Origin: Streptomyces sp. NBC_01485
GTDB lineage: Bacteria > Actinomycetota > Actinomycetes > Streptomycetales > Streptomycetaceae
Direction of reading: 5' to 3'
DNA: 64,000 bases
Assembly: GCF_036227125.1 (NCBI RefSeq)
Contig: NZ_CP109435.1
Span: 186,001-250,000, forward strand
Notes under the pieces: generated by a model
What the model saw: only the letters and a program-made list of their open reading frames with translations
What the model was told of the DNA's origin: nothing
Database searches by the model: none
In this document: positions 41,700-51,780 of the stretch, one piece after another
Numbering within the stretch: the first letter of the stretch is position 1
Layout of the letters: each line of letters starts with the position of its first letter
Made by a program: the position numbers and the translations under genes

Positions 41700-42890
41700 A
41701 TGAACCGTGAACGCCGAGGATGGCTCCCCTGTCTGCTCGGCGGAGCCGTGTTCGCCGTGTGCATGGCCGGCACCACACTCCCGACCCCCTTGTACGGCCT
41801 CTACCAGGAGAAGTTCGGGTTCTCCGAGCTGACGGTCACCGTCGTGTACGCGGTGTACGCCTTCGGAGTCATCGGCGTGCTGCTGCTGGCGGGCAACGCC
41901 TCGGACACCGTGGGCAGACGTCCGGTACTGCTGTGGGGCCTGGGTTGCGCGGCGGCGAGCGCGGTCGCCTTCCTGTGCGCGACCGGGCTGGGCTGGCTCT
42001 ACGCGGGGCGGCTGCTGTCGGGGCTGTCCGCCGGTCTGTTCACCGGGGCCGCCACGGCGTACGTGATGGACCTGGCGCCGTCCGGCGGCGCCTCCCGGGC
42101 CACGTTCGTGGCAACGGCCGCCAACATGGGCGGGCTGGGCTGCGGACCGCTGCTCGCCGGACTGCTCGCGCAGTACGCCCCCTGGCCGCTGTACCTGCCG
42201 TTCGCCGTGCACCTCGCCCTCGTCGCCTGCTCGGCCGCGGTCGTGGTGTGGCTCCCGGAGACCGTGCGCGACCGGCGGCCGCTGAGCGCCGTACGGCCGC
42301 AGCGGCCCGGCCTGCCGCCCCAGGTGCGGGCGGTGTTCGGGCCGGCGGCGATCGCCTCGTTCGTGGGGTTCGCGCTGTTCGGGGTGTTCACCTCGGTCAG
42401 CCCCGCGTTCCTCGCGCAGTCCCTCGACGTGGACAACCACGCCGTGAGCGGTCTGGTCGTCGCGCTGGCCTTCTTCGCCTCCACCGCCGGGCAGTTGGCC
42501 GTGGGCCGGGTCGGGGTCGGACGGTCGTTGCCGCTGGGCTGCGGCGCGCTGCTGGCCGGGCTCGCGCTGCTCGCGGGCGCGCTGCGGTGGGATCTGCTGC
42601 CGCTGGTGGTGCTGAGCGCAATCGTCGGCGGGGCCGGGCAGGGGCTGACGTTCCGTGGGGCGCTGTCCGCGGTGGCCGAGGCGTCTCCCGCGGACGCGCG
42701 TGCGGCGGTGATCTCGACGCTGTTCGTGGTGGCCTACGCGGGCATCTCGGTACCGGTGATCGGTGTGGGCGTGCTGGTCGGTCCGCTCGGCCTGGAGGGT
42801 GCGGGGCTGGTGTTCATCGCCTGCATGGCCGTCCTCGTGTCGACCGCGGCCGCCTACCTGCTCCGGCGGCCGGTGCCGACGAGCACCTGA
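41700..42890 (+). CDS. MFS transporter
   Basis: A 396-residue major facilitator with 12 predicted helices. The loop 2-3 motif appears as GNASDTVGRRPVLLWG, and helix 1-2 as MAGTTLPTPLYGLYQEKFGFS. It looks like a drug/metabolite exporter of the YbjJ/arabinose-efflux-like group. Substrate unknown. ATG 41700 follows a weak RBS. A 29-residue peptide gene and a strong terminator follow. Confidence 0.82.
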   Translation: MNRERRGWLPCLLGGAVFAVCMAGTTLPTPLYGLYQEKFGFSELTVTVVYAVYAFGVIGVLLLAGNASDTVGRRPVLLWGLGCAAASAVAFLCATGLGWLYAGRLLSGLSAGLFTGAATAYVMDLAPSGGASRATFVATAANMGGLGCGPLLAGLLAQYAPWPLYLPFAVHLALVACSAAVVVWLPETVRDRRPLSAVRPQRPGLPPQVRAVFGPAAIASFVGFALFGVFTSVSPAFLAQSLDVDNHAVSGLVVALAFFASTAGQLAVGRVGVGRSLPLGCGALLAGLALLAGALRWDLLPLVVLSAIVGGAGQGLTFRGALSAVAEASPADARAAVISTLFVVAYAGISVPVIGVGVLVGPLGLEGAGLVFIACMAVLVSTAAAYLLRRPVPTST

Positions 42891-43018
42891 ACACGTGTGG
42901 GCGCGGCGCACGCACGCTTGGCCGCACCCGTACGGGTGGGGTCGGTCCGCCGGCGAAGCGACCCGGGGCCGACCGGCGTTGTGCAGAGCCCATCCTCATC
43001 ACCGGAAAGGTTTCTTCC

Positions 43019-43108
43019 ATGCGACGTACCGCCCTCCTCACCGTCTGTGCCCTGGTCAGCGCCGCGGCAATGGGATTCTTCACCACCAGCGCCTTTCGCA
43101 GCCGCTGA
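43019..43108 (+). CDS. 29-residue hydrophobic peptide
   Basis: Begins MRRTALLTVCALVSAAAMGF and ends SAFRSR: basic start, one hydrophobic segment, basic end, like a bare signal peptide or single-helix membrane peptide. GGAAAGG lies 8 bases before the ATG and a strong terminator 63 bp after the stop, so a short transcript of its own or as the tail of the MFS operon is plausible. No family recognised. Confidence 0.45.
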   Translation: MRRTALLTVCALVSAAAMGFFTTSAFRSR

Positions 43109-43171
43109 GTCACGGACCGGGGCGGCCTTCCGGCCACCCCGGTCACCCCTGTCGCCCCGGCTCCGACCGGA

Positions 43172-43215
43172 CGGCCTCGCCCGGGGCGGCACTGTGGCCG
43201 TCCCGGGCGAGGCCG
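43172..43215. terminator. Strong bidirectional terminator hairpin
   Basis: CGGCCTCGCCCGGG (43172-43185) and CCCGGGCGAGGCCG (43202-43215) form a perfect 14-bp stem with a 16-base loop, between the small peptide gene and the convergent subtilase. Confidence 0.85.
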
Positions 43216-43263
43216 GATGCAAAGAGGGTCGAAGAGTCCGGAGAGTTCGGCGAGTTCGGAGAT

Positions 43264-46200
43264 TTACGAGGTGGTGAGGTAGGCCCTCTCGATCGTCTGG
43301 ACCAGGGTGTTGCCGTCACGGTCGGTCAGTGCGGCGCGCAGTGAGACGGAGCCCGCCTTCGCCGGGTGCCGCAGTGACAGGTGCGTACCGCCGACGGCCT
43401 TGGCGGGCTGCCAGGTGGCGCCGTCGTCGTACGAGACCTGGAAGGCGAGCTTCGCGGGCTTCTGTCCGGCCGCCGCGCCCTTGATGCTGAACGGCACCTC
43501 GAAGTGCCGGCCCGCCTTCGCCGTGGAGGCGAGCGTCAGGTCCGGGGAGAAAGTGACCGTCGACAGCGGCAGCGCGGCGAAGCCGTCTTCGGGGGTGCTG
43601 GGAGTGGTGGCCGAGCGGAAGGTCCACTCCGCCTGGACGCGGGTGCTGACCGGGTAGACGGCGGGGTTGCGGGAGCTGTCCACGGTCAGCTTGTAAGCGG
43701 CGTCCCCGGCGGGGACGGTGTACTCGGTGAGGCCCAGGGTCGGCGGGGTCTCGTAGTTGTCGGTGATCTCCTTGCCGTCCGCGGTGAGCGTGGTCTTCAC
43801 CGAGGTGGCGTCGGCCTCGCCCCAGTGCCCGGAGCCGTCGCCGAACAGCGGCACGTAGGCCCTGACGGTGTTGCCGAGCCGGGCGACACCCGGGAAGCCG
43901 CGGCCCGGTCCGAGCTCGTCGGGGCGGTTCAGCACCGGGCCGAACACGCCGACGTTGAACCGCTCGTGGTAGGTGCGGCCGGCCTTCCACGTCCTGGGCA
44001 TGCGCATCAGGAAGTTCTCGAAGACCGAGTCGTGGCCCTCGCCCGAGACGGACCACATCCGGGCCGACCACTGCACGCCGTTGTCGAGGATGTACTCGGT
44101 GGTCCGCAGGGGCAGGTCACCGCGCATGTCGGTGTAGCTGCGCACCAGTTCACCGTCGGGTCCATGGGGTGAGACCTCGACCTGGACGCGCCGGCCCTCG
44201 ACCGGTTCGCCCGCCTGGAAGTCGACCTTGGCGAGCTGCTTCCGCGCGACCTTGGCGGTGAAGCCGTCCAGGCCGGCCCGGTTCCAGCCCAGGTGGTAGT
44301 TGACCGGCCGGCCCTCCGCGTCCTGGCGGGTCCAGGTGCCGGCGTACAGGGAGTACAGCCCGTCGACGGGCTCTCCGGAGCCGAGCCGCCCGAACCGCGT
44401 GCCCTGGAAGGTCGGCAGCAGGTACTGGAGGAAGCCGTCGTTCAGGTTCTCGCCCCGCTCGAAGCCGATCGCGACCGACGCGTCGGTGGCCTCGGCCGCC
44501 GCGTCCGGCACGGTGATGTCGACCGGCTTCGCCTGCCGGGCGTCGACGGTGACGGTCCTGTCCCCGTCCAGCCGCAGCTTGGGCTCGACCAGCACGGCGT
44601 GCTTGTCGGACTCGATGCCCGGGTGGATCACGCCGCTGAGGATGTAGTCGCCCTTGGGCAGCCGGACCGTCAGTTCGCCGTCCTGCTCGTCGGCGTAGTC
44701 CTCGTAGAAGTCGCCGACGAAGCCCGCGACGGAGGTGACGGCGTCGCCGGTCGGCGCGCCGCTCTCGTCGAGGTGCTTCAGCGTCAGGCTGTACGACTCC
44801 ACCTCCCGCTCCACGCCGACGGCCGTCCGCACCTGGACCTTGCCGTCGGCGGAGACGGCGGCCACCGACCCGCCGAAGCTGCCGTCGGCGGTGCCGGCGC
44901 GGGTGTCGGCCGTGACCTCGGCGCTCGCCTCGCCGCCCGCCGGGACGGTGATCCGCTGCGGGGAGACGGTGAACATGCCCTCGGCGGCGGGCTTGCCGTC
45001 CACCGCGTAGGCGTCGGCGGAGAGGTCGAGGGTGACCGGCTCCGTGCCGAGGTTCTGGTAGGTGAGCTGCTTGGTGACGGGCGTGTCGTCGTCGTGCGGC
45101 CACTGCTGCTCGCCGAAGCCGATCGACTGCTGCTCGGCGACGACGCTCTGGTCCAGCGCCCGGACCAGGTCCGTGCGACCGGTGCCCTGCTGGTAGGAGC
45201 TGTACGTCCCCGGCTTCGCGGACGCGGTGAGGACGGACTTGAGGCGCTCGCCGGTCCAGTCCGGGTGCTCCTGGGCGAGGATGGCGGCGGCGCCGGCGAC
45301 ATGCGGGGTCGCCATGGACGTACCGTCCAGGGTGAGGTAGCCCGGGGTGTCGGAGGGGTACGCGCCCTCCAGGACGCTGCCGGCCGCCGCGGCGGCCATG
45401 ATGGCGACACCGGGCGCGGTCAGGTCGGGCTTGACGCCGCTGTCGCCGACGCGCGGGCCACGGCTGGAGAACTCGGCGAGCTTGTCGGACTTGTCGACCG
45501 CGCCGACGGTGAGCGCGGCGTCGGCGCTGCCGGGCGAACCGACGCTCCCCTCCCCGAACTCGCCCTCGTTGCCGGACGCGATCACGAACAGCGTGTCGGA
45601 CGCGGCGGAGAGCCGGTTGACCGCCTCCTCCAGCGGGTCGACACCGGGCGTGTCCGTGCCGCCGAGGCTGAGGTTGGCGACGTCGGCGCCCTGCGCCACC
45701 GCCCACTCCATGCCCGCGATGATCCCGGAGTCGAAGCCGCCGCCGTTGTCGTCGAGGACTTTGCCGTTCAGGAGCTTCGCGCCCGGGGCGACGCCCTTGT
45801 ACTTGCCGCCGGACCTGGCGCCCGAGCCGGCGGTGATCGACGCCACGTGCGTGCCGTGGCCGAACCTGTCGCCGGTGCTGCCGGAGTCGGAGAAGTCCTG
45901 CGCCTCGATCACCCGCCCGGTCAGGTCGGGGTGGGAGGTGTCGACTCCGGTGTCCAGCACGGCGATCTTGGTGCCGGTGCCGTCGTAACCGGCGGCCCAG
46001 GCCGTGGGCGCGCCGATCTGCGGCACGCTCTTGTCGAGGCTCGCCTTGCGCCTGCCGTCCAGCCAGACCTTCTCAACGGCCGTGGAGCCGGTGAACTCCG
46101 TACCGCCACCCGCGCTGTCGGTCACGGCGTTCCAGAAGTCGGCGGCCCGCTTCTTGACGGGGCGTATCGCCTTGCCGTTGACGACGGGCAGAGACCGGCC

Positions 46201-46665
46201 CATCTTGGCCCCCGCCCCGGTGAACGGGGTCATCGAGGGGGCCTTCTTGCCCTTGAACGTGACGATCAGCGGTACGTCGGTGCGGCCCGCGTCGTCGTAG
46301 CCGTCCGCCGCCAACTGGGTCACGTCGAACAGCCGGACGTCCAGCTTGCCCTGCGCGATCAGCAACTCCGCGTCGGCGGGCACCACTTGGGTGTGGTCGC
46401 CGACCGTGCGGATCGAGAACGTACCCCGTTCCCGGCCCTTCGCCCGCTCGACGCCGGCCACCTTTCCGGCGCGGTCCAGCAGGACCCGGTCGCCGGTGAC
46501 CAGCGTCACCGTCCGCACGGCGGCGGCGGCACGGGAGCCTCCGTCGGCCGAGTCGCCGGGCGGCGCGGCTTGGGCCGTCCCACCCGGAAGCCCGGCCAGC
46601 ACCAGGGCCGTGAGAGCCGTTCCTGCCGCCGCGGATCCATGTCTGCGTCTTGCGCGTAACACCAT
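43264..46665 (-). CDS. Large secreted S8 subtilisin-like protease
   Basis: An 1133-residue exported serine protease. The signal peptide (ALTALVLAGLPGGTAQAA) and a ~180-residue propeptide precede the catalytic domain, ~220-510, with Asp238 (AVLDTGVDTSHPDL), His270 (FGHGTHVAS), oxyanion Asn in IASGNEGE and Ser450 (DGTSMATPHVAG). The C-terminal ~600 residues are several beta-sandwich domains (for example KQLTYQNLGTEPVTLDLSAD) usual in streptomycete subtilases of this size. It would degrade proteins outside the cell. Convergent with the MFS/peptide unit and divergent from the glutamate-cysteine ligase region. Confidence 0.92.
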   Translation of the reverse strand: MVLRARRRHGSAAAGTALTALVLAGLPGGTAQAAPPGDSADGGSRAAAAVRTVTLVTGDRVLLDRAGKVAGVERAKGRERGTFSIRTVGDHTQVVPADAELLIAQGKLDVRLFDVTQLAADGYDDAGRTDVPLIVTFKGKKAPSMTPFTGAGAKMGRSLPVVNGKAIRPVKKRAADFWNAVTDSAGGGTEFTGSTAVEKVWLDGRRKASLDKSVPQIGAPTAWAAGYDGTGTKIAVLDTGVDTSHPDLTGRVIEAQDFSDSGSTGDRFGHGTHVASITAGSGARSGGKYKGVAPGAKLLNGKVLDDNGGGFDSGIIAGMEWAVAQGADVANLSLGGTDTPGVDPLEEAVNRLSAASDTLFVIASGNEGEFGEGSVGSPGSADAALTVGAVDKSDKLAEFSSRGPRVGDSGVKPDLTAPGVAIMAAAAAGSVLEGAYPSDTPGYLTLDGTSMATPHVAGAAAILAQEHPDWTGERLKSVLTASAKPGTYSSYQQGTGRTDLVRALDQSVVAEQQSIGFGEQQWPHDDDTPVTKQLTYQNLGTEPVTLDLSADAYAVDGKPAAEGMFTVSPQRITVPAGGEASAEVTADTRAGTADGSFGGSVAAVSADGKVQVRTAVGVEREVESYSLTLKHLDESGAPTGDAVTSVAGFVGDFYEDYADEQDGELTVRLPKGDYILSGVIHPGIESDKHAVLVEPKLRLDGDRTVTVDARQAKPVDITVPDAAAEATDASVAIGFERGENLNDGFLQYLLPTFQGTRFGRLGSGEPVDGLYSLYAGTWTRQDAEGRPVNYHLGWNRAGLDGFTAKVARKQLAKVDFQAGEPVEGRRVQVEVSPHGPDGELVRSYTDMRGDLPLRTTEYILDNGVQWSARMWSVSGEGHDSVFENFLMRMPRTWKAGRTYHERFNVGVFGPVLNRPDELGPGRGFPGVARLGNTVRAYVPLFGDGSGHWGEADATSVKTTLTADGKEITDNYETPPTLGLTEYTVPAGDAAYKLTVDSSRNPAVYPVSTRVQAEWTFRSATTPSTPEDGFAALPLSTVTFSPDLTLASTAKAGRHFEVPFSIKGAAAGQKPAKLAFQVSYDDGATWQPAKAVGGTHLSLRHPAKAGSVSLRAALTDRDGNTLVQTIERAYLTTS

Positions 46666-46899
46666 CTGCCTGAACTCCTGAAGATCGGAGGGGGAAGCGA
46701 CGGTCGTTCACGGTGTTACCGCCATGTGATCGGACCTGGCCCAATGGGCAACGAATCGATAACGCCGGACGGCGGAAGGCTTGGGCGGATGCGCGGACGG
46801 GCGGGCTCCGGGAACGGCCGCCGCAGTCCGCCGGGCGGCGTCCGGCAGACCGGCGCCCCTCAACGCCGAACACCAGCGGACGCGTTGAGGGGCGTGACG

Positions 46900-47164
46900 G
46901 TCCGGTCCCCATCGTGGAACGCAGGAAGGGCGTCAAGAAGGGCGTGCGGCGCGGTGCCGGGCACGGGACCGGCACGATCGGGCCGCCCGGCAGGAGTCCG
47001 CCGCCGAGCAGCAGCTACGGCAGGCACGCCAGGAGCTCGGGCGAGCCGACCGCGAACGGAGCGAAGCCGAGGAACGGCTTCGGGTGACCGCCGACGCCGT
47101 TGCCCGGGCCGAGCAGGCGGCCAAGGACGCTGCGCGGGAGGTGGAACGCTCCCGGCGGGCGTGA
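46900..47164 (+). pseudogene. Coiled-coil gene remnant
   Basis: In the 600-bp gap between the subtilase and the GCS2-like gene one frame reads a charged heptad-like sequence (RQARQELGRADRERSEAEER, ARAEQAAKDAAREVERSRRA) up to a stop at 47164. No credible start or RBS was found; the left boundary is approximate. It is probably the tail of a lost coiled-coil protein. Nothing else was seen between 46666 and 47274. Confidence 0.3.
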
Positions 47165-47274
47165 TCGTGAACGGCTTCGACCTCGCGGGTGCCCCGCCTG
47201 GTGAGGGGCGGCCGGTGGTGCGACGCTGGAGGCAGGAGGGGCGGCCGACCAGGGACAACAAGCCGGGAGGGCCG

Positions 47275-48753
47275 ATGGGACGCGATGTCCCGGCGCTGGT
47301 CTTCACCCGCGAGGACCGCCGCCGGTACCGGACCAAGATGCAGGAGTGCCTCGATGTGTTCGCGCAGATGCTGCGCGAGTCGCGGTTCGAGTCCGAGCGG
47401 CCCCAGGTGGGCCTGGAGATCGAGCTGAACCTGGTCGACGAGGCGGCCGAGCCGGCGATGCGCAACAACGACGTCCTCGACGCGATCGCGGACCCCGTCT
47501 GGTCCACCGAGCTGGGTCGTTTCAACCTCGAGATCAACGTCCCGCCCCGCCGTCTGACGCAGGGCGGCCCCGACGCCTGGGAGTCCGAGATCCGCGCCGC
47601 GCTCAACCACGCCGAACAGCGCGCCGGCTCGGTCGGCACCCGTCTGATCATGGTGGGCATCCTGCCCACCCTGCGGCAGGAGGACGTCGGCGAGGGCGCG
47701 CTGTCGGAGAACGCCCGCTACCGGCTGCTCAACGACCAGGTGTTCGCGGCACGCGGCGAGGATCTGCGCATCGAACTGGACGGCGTCGACCGGCTGCGGA
47801 CCTACGCGGACACGATCACCCCGGAGGCCGCCTGCACCAGCACCCAGTTCCATCTCCAGGTCTCCCCCGACGAGTTCGCCGCCTACTGGAACGCGGCGCA
47901 GGCGATCGCCGGGGTCCAGGTGGCGCTGGCGGCCAACTCGCCCTTCCTGTTCGGCAGGGAGTTGTGGCACGAGACGCGCATCCCCCTGTTCGAGCAGGCC
48001 ACCGACACCCGCCCGCAGGAGATCAAGGTGCAGGGAGTACGGCCCCGGGTGTGGTTCGGGGAGCGGTGGATCACCAGCGTCTTCGACCTCTTCGAGGAGA
48101 ACCTGCGCTACTTCCCCGCGCTGCTGCCGCTGTGCGACGAGCAGGACCCGCGCCAGACGCTGGCACGCGGGGACGTCCCCGAACTGGCCGAGCTGACCCT
48201 GCACAACGGCACGATCTACCGCTGGAACCGGCCGGTCTACGCCGTCGCCCACGACCAGCCGCACGTGCGGGTGGAGAACCGCTGTCTGCCGGCCGGTCCG
48301 ACCGTCGCCGACACCCTCGCCAACGGCGCCTTCTACTACGGTCTCACCCGCGCCCTGGTGGAGGAGGAGCGGCCGGTGTGGTCACGGATGTCCTTCCAGG
48401 CCGCCGAGGACAACCTGCACACGGCCGCGCGGCACGGCATCGAGGCCCGGCTGTACTGGCCCGGGACGGGCGAGGTGCCGGTGCCCGAACTCGTCCTGCG
48501 GCGGCTGCTGCCGCTGGCGCACCGGGGGCTGGAGCTCTCGGGCATGGACGCGGCCTGGCGGGAGCCGCTGCTCGGCATCATCGAGCAGCGCTGTGTCACC
48601 GGCCGCAACGGGGCGGTCTGGCAGAAGGAGATGTTCCACCACATCATCGCCTCCGCGCACGCCGGCCGCCACGAGGCGCTGCGGCGGATGACGCGCCTCT
48701 ACATCGACTACATGCACCTCAACGCCCCTGCCCACACCTGGCCGGTCGACTGA
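47275..48753 (+). CDS. Glutamate-cysteine ligase-like protein (GCS2 family)
   Basis: A 492-residue ATP-grasp-like carboxylate-amine ligase of the GCS2 group. [20 protein letters not shown] begins the active site, [12 protein letters not shown] and [12 protein letters not shown] contribute metal and substrate ligands, and [20 protein letters not shown] closes it. In actinomycetes such genes are annotated as glutamate-cysteine ligase or YbdK-like; the true substrate may differ from the mycothiol pathway, which uses a different ligase. GGGAGG precedes ATG 47275. The cyclophilin gene follows 107 bp downstream. Confidence 0.8.
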   Translation: MGRDVPALVFTREDRRRYRTKMQECLDVFAQMLRESRFESERPQVGLEIELNLVDEAAEPAMRNNDVLDAIADPVWSTELGRFNLEINVPPRRLTQGGPDAWESEIRAALNHAEQRAGSVGTRLIMVGILPTLRQEDVGEGALSENARYRLLNDQVFAARGEDLRIELDGVDRLRTYADTITPEAACTSTQFHLQVSPDEFAAYWNAAQAIAGVQVALAANSPFLFGRELWHETRIPLFEQATDTRPQEIKVQGVRPRVWFGERWITSVFDLFEENLRYFPALLPLCDEQDPRQTLARGDVPELAELTLHNGTIYRWNRPVYAVAHDQPHVRVENRCLPAGPTVADTLANGAFYYGLTRALVEEERPVWSRMSFQAAEDNLHTAARHGIEARLYWPGTGEVPVPELVLRRLLPLAHRGLELSGMDAAWREPLLGIIEQRCVTGRNGAVWQKEMFHHIIASAHAGRHEALRRMTRLYIDYMHLNAPAHTWPVD

Positions 48754-48860
48754 CCGGCCTCGGCCCCGGCGCCGGTCGCGGACCCGGCCCCGCCCCTGGT
48801 CGCGGGCCGACACGGTACCCACTGTGCGGCACCGCTCCGGGGACCGTGCAGGATAGGGGT

Positions 48861-49358
48861 ATGACGATCAAGGTCTACTTCGACATCACCATCAACGACG
48901 AGCCCGCCGGGCGCATCAACTTCAACCTGTACGACGACGTCGTGCCCAAGACGGCGGAGAACTTCCGCGCGCTGGCCACCGGCGAGAAGGGCTTCGGCTA
49001 CGCCGGCTCGTCCTTCCACCGGGTCATCCCCGCCTTCATGCTCCAGGGCGGCGACTTCACCCGCGGCGACGGCACCGGCGGCAAGAGCATCTACGGCGAG
49101 AAGTTCGCCGACGAGAACTTCACCCTCAAGCACACCCGGCCAGGACTGCTGTCCATGGCCAACGCGGGCCGGAACACGAACGGCTCGCAGTTCTTCGTCA
49201 CCACGATCGTGACGGACTGGCTGGACGGCAAGCACGTGGTGTTCGGCGAGGTCGCCGACGACGACAGCATGGCCCTCGTCAAGAAGATCGAGGCGCTCGG
49301 TTCACGCGACGGCAGGACGTCGGCGAAGATCACCATCGCGGAGTCCGGCCAGCTCTGA
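48861..49358 (+). CDS. Cyclophilin-type peptidyl-prolyl isomerase
   Basis: A 165-residue cytoplasmic isomerase close to eukaryotic-type Cyp[21 protein letters not shown], catalytic Arg in [20 protein letters not shown], and [20 protein letters not shown]. Length and motifs are complete and there is no signal peptide. It catalyses Xaa-Pro isomerisation during folding. A terminator hairpin follows. Confidence 0.93.
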   Translation: MTIKVYFDITINDEPAGRINFNLYDDVVPKTAENFRALATGEKGFGYAGSSFHRVIPAFMLQGGDFTRGDGTGGKSIYGEKFADENFTLKHTRPGLLSMANAGRNTNGSQFFVTTIVTDWLDGKHVVFGEVADDDSMALVKKIEALGSRDGRTSAKITIAESGQL

Positions 49359-49401
49359 CCTCAGTCCGGTCGGCCCCGACCGCGCACTGAACCGCCCGCA
49401 C

Positions 49402-49428
49402 GCCGGCCGGGGGACCACCCCGGCCGGC
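49402..49428 (+). terminator. Terminator hairpin after cyclophilin
   Basis: GCCGGCCGGGG (49402-49412) and CCCCGGCCGGC (49418-49428) form an 11-bp perfect stem with a 5-base loop, 44 bp past the stop. Confidence 0.82.
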
Positions 49429-49444
49429 TGCGCGGTGCCTCGGC

Positions 49445-49476
49445 GTCGCAATGCCTTCGCAGTCGCAATGCCTTCG
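49445..49476. repeat. Two copies of a 15-mer, 17-bp period
   Basis: GTCGCAATGCCTTCG occurs at 49445-49459 and 49462-49476 in the gap between the convergent cyclophilin and ligase genes. Confidence 0.6.
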
Positions 49477-49582
49477 GCGTCGCGGTCGGGGGCGGGGCGC
49501 TGTTAGCTTGCGGGCGTGAGGTCGGCGGCGGCCGCCGACCTCGTCGTACCGCCCGACCGGGACGAGCTGGCAGCCGACCGTC

Positions 49583-51754
49583 TCATCCGGCGTCGAGGTG
49601 GTCGGCGACGAGGGCGGCGAACTCGTCGGGGGTGGTGAGGCGGATGCCGAGGGTCTCGGCCTTGGCTCGCTTGGAGCCGGCGCCCTCTCCGGCGACGACC
49701 AGGGTGGTCTTCTTGGAGACGCTGGAGGAGGCGCGGCCACCGGCCCGTTCGACGAGCTCGTTCATCTGGTTGCGGCTGAGTCTCTCCAGCGGTCCGGTCA
49801 TCGCGCCGGTGACCACCACCGCCATGCCGGCCAGCGGCCCGGCCGCCGCATCCGTGACCTCCCCGCCGTCGGCGGGGTCTGCGGGGCCGGCCTTCGGCGC
49901 GGGCGGGGTGGCGCCGGGCTCGGTCATGTTCACGCCGGCCGCGGCGAGTCTGTCGATGAGCGGGGCGAGTTCGGCGAGTTCGGCGACGATGGACGGGGCC
50001 TTCTCGACGCCGATGCCCTCGACCTGCTGGATCGTCTCGGCGTCGGCGGCGCGGAGGTTGTCCATGGTGGCGAAGTAGCGGGCGATGCGGCGGGACATGG
50101 AGCGGCCGGTGCCGCGGACGCCGAGCGCGCACAGCACCCTCGACAGCGGCTGTGCCTTGGCCGTGGCGAGCGCGGCGAGGAGGTTGTCGGTGCTGGTCTC
50201 CCCCATCCGCTCGAGCCCCAGGAGCTGGTCGCGGGTGAGGGCGAACAGGTCGGCGAGGTCCGTGACGAGGCCTGCGTCGACCAGTTGGACGACGCGGGTG
50301 TGACCGAGGCCTTCGATGTCGAGCTGGTCGCGTCCGGCGGCGTAGGAGAGGGAGGCGACGAGGTGGCAGTTGCGGCCGTTGGTGCAGCGCCAGCGCTGCT
50401 CGCTGGTGTCGATGCCCGACCCGCACCGCGGGCACGCCTCGGGGAAGACGATGGGCTGTTCCTCGCCGGTGCGCAGGTGGGCGACGGGGGCTTCGACGCG
50501 GGGGATGACGTCGCCGGCCCGGTGGACCATGACCGGGTCGCCGAGGCGCAGGTCGCGGCGGGTGATGTCGGCCGGGTTGTGGAGGGTGGCGTAGGTGATG
50601 GTGGAGCCGTCGATCTCCACCGGCTCCAGGACGGCCCGGGGAGCGATGATGCCGGTGCGGCCCACGTTCCACTCCACCGCCAGCAGCCGGGTGATCTTCT
50701 CCACGGCCCGCAGCTTGAAGGCGATCGCCCAGCGCGGGGCCCGCGAACCCGAGCCCGCGGCCCGCTGGTCCGCCGCCAGGTCGGCCTTGATGACGATCCC
50801 GTCGATCCCGAACGGCAGCGAGGCGCGCAGTGCGGCGATCTCGGCCACGCGGTCCAAAACCCTTTCCACGGTGTCGGCGGTGCTGCCGGGCGCAGCGGTG
50901 GTGGCGGTGGTGTTCACCCCGTACGCCACGGCCCGCGCCATGAGGTCGCTGTGCGCGCACTCCCCCAGCTCCTCGCCCCGGACCAAATCGGTATTGGTAT
51001 TGGTATTGGTATTGGTATTGGTATTGGGATCGGTATTGGTGTCGGTGTTCGTGCCGGTGTCGGTATCGGTGAGGGGCAGCAGGCCGTAGGCGAAGAACGT
51101 CATCGGTACCGTGTAGGCGCGCTCCCTGGCCCGCAGGGTGCCCGCCGCCGCGTTGCGCGGGTTCGCGAACGGCGCGCCGCCGTGCGCGGTGCGGACCTCG
51201 TTGGCGTGCTCGAACTGGGCGGTCGTCATGAGGACTTCGCCGCGCACCTCCACGGTGACCGGTTCCGCCAGTTCGTCGGGCAGGCCCTCGATGGTGCCGA
51301 TGGCGTGCGAGACGTCCTCCCCGGCCGTCCCGTCGCCCCGCGTGATCAGCCGCGTCAGACGGCCGCGGGTGTAGCGGGCCGCGACCGCCAGACCGTCGAG
51401 CTTCGGCTCCACGCTGAACCGGGTGACGTCGTGACCGATGCGCCGGGCGAGCGACGCGGACCACGCGGTGAACTCCTCCGGCGAGAACACGTTGTCGAGG
51501 CTCAGCATCGCCACCGTGTGCGGGACGTCGCCCTGGACCGCGCCACCGGCCACCTTGCCCGTCGGGGAACCTGTCAGCACCTGCTCCGGGTGCTCGGCCT
51601 CCCACGTCGCGATGGCGCGCACCAGACGGTCGTACGCGTCGTCGTCCAGCACCGACGTGCCCGCCGCGTAGTAGGCGGCCGACGCCTTCACCGCGTCCTC
51701 GATCGCCTGCGCGTAGGCGACGGCATCAACAATCACTGCACCGGTTGTCGTCAT
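49583..51754 (-). CDS. ligA: NAD+-dependent DNA ligase with Thr-Asn repeat insertion
   Basis: A 723-residue ligase sealing nicks with NAD+. Domain Ia contains [18 protein letters not shown]; the adenylated Lys118 is in [37 protein letters not shown] and [11 protein letters not shown] complete the nucleotidyltransferase. The OB fold, a four-Cys zinc finger (CPRCGSG and CTNGRNCH), HhH repeats and a C-terminal BRCT follow. Residues ~230-255 are a Thr-Asn/Thr-Asp run encoded by a hexamer array, inside the adenylation domain before [11 protein letters not shown]. Relative to housekeeping actinobacterial LigA it is divergent, so it is probably a second ligase. GTG/ATG alternatives near 51754 do not change the call. 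Confidence 0.92.
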   Translation of the reverse strand: MTTTGAVIVDAVAYAQAIEDAVKASAAYYAAGTSVLDDDAYDRLVRAIATWEAEHPEQVLTGSPTGKVAGGAVQGDVPHTVAMLSLDNVFSPEEFTAWSASLARRIGHDVTRFSVEPKLDGLAVAARYTRGRLTRLITRGDGTAGEDVSHAIGTIEGLPDELAEPVTVEVRGEVLMTTAQFEHANEVRTAHGGAPFANPRNAAAGTLRARERAYTVPMTFFAYGLLPLTDTDTGTNTDTNTDPNTNTNTNTNTNTDLVRGEELGECAHSDLMARAVAYGVNTTATTAAPGSTADTVERVLDRVAEIAALRASLPFGIDGIVIKADLAADQRAAGSGSRAPRWAIAFKLRAVEKITRLLAVEWNVGRTGIIAPRAVLEPVEIDGSTITYATLHNPADITRRDLRLGDPVMVHRAGDVIPRVEAPVAHLRTGEEQPIVFPEACPRCGSGIDTSEQRWRCTNGRNCHLVASLSYAAGRDQLDIEGLGHTRVVQLVDAGLVTDLADLFALTRDQLLGLERMGETSTDNLLAALATAKAQPLSRVLCALGVRGTGRSMSRRIARYFATMDNLRAADAETIQQVEGIGVEKAPSIVAELAELAPLIDRLAAAGVNMTEPGATPPAPKAGPADPADGGEVTDAAAGPLAGMAVVVTGAMTGPLERLSRNQMNELVERAGGRASSSVSKKTTLVVAGEGAGSKRAKAETLGIRLTTPDEFAALVADHLDAG
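50990..51067. repeat. Hexanucleotide array (GGTATT)n inside ligA
   Basis: Thirteen hexamers: six perfect GGTATT units (50990-51025), then GGGATC, GGTATT, GGTGTC, GGTGTT, CGTGCC, GGTGTC, GGTATC. On the coding strand they read AATACC, i.e. Asn-Thr/Asp-Thr dipeptides, so copy-number change keeps the frame. AT content is well above the surroundings. Confidence 0.92.
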
Positions 51755-51780
51755 GCGTCACATCCTGCCTCCCACCACTG

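Noticed and set aside
46726..47274. N-terminal extension of the GCS2-like protein
   Set aside because: The frame is open, but the sequence is Arg/Gly/Pro-rich without family similarity, and a good RBS precedes ATG 47275.
50990..51067. Possible CRISPR-like array
   Set aside because: Units are only 6 bp, contiguous, without spacers, and lie in frame inside a ligase gene; this is a microsatellite.
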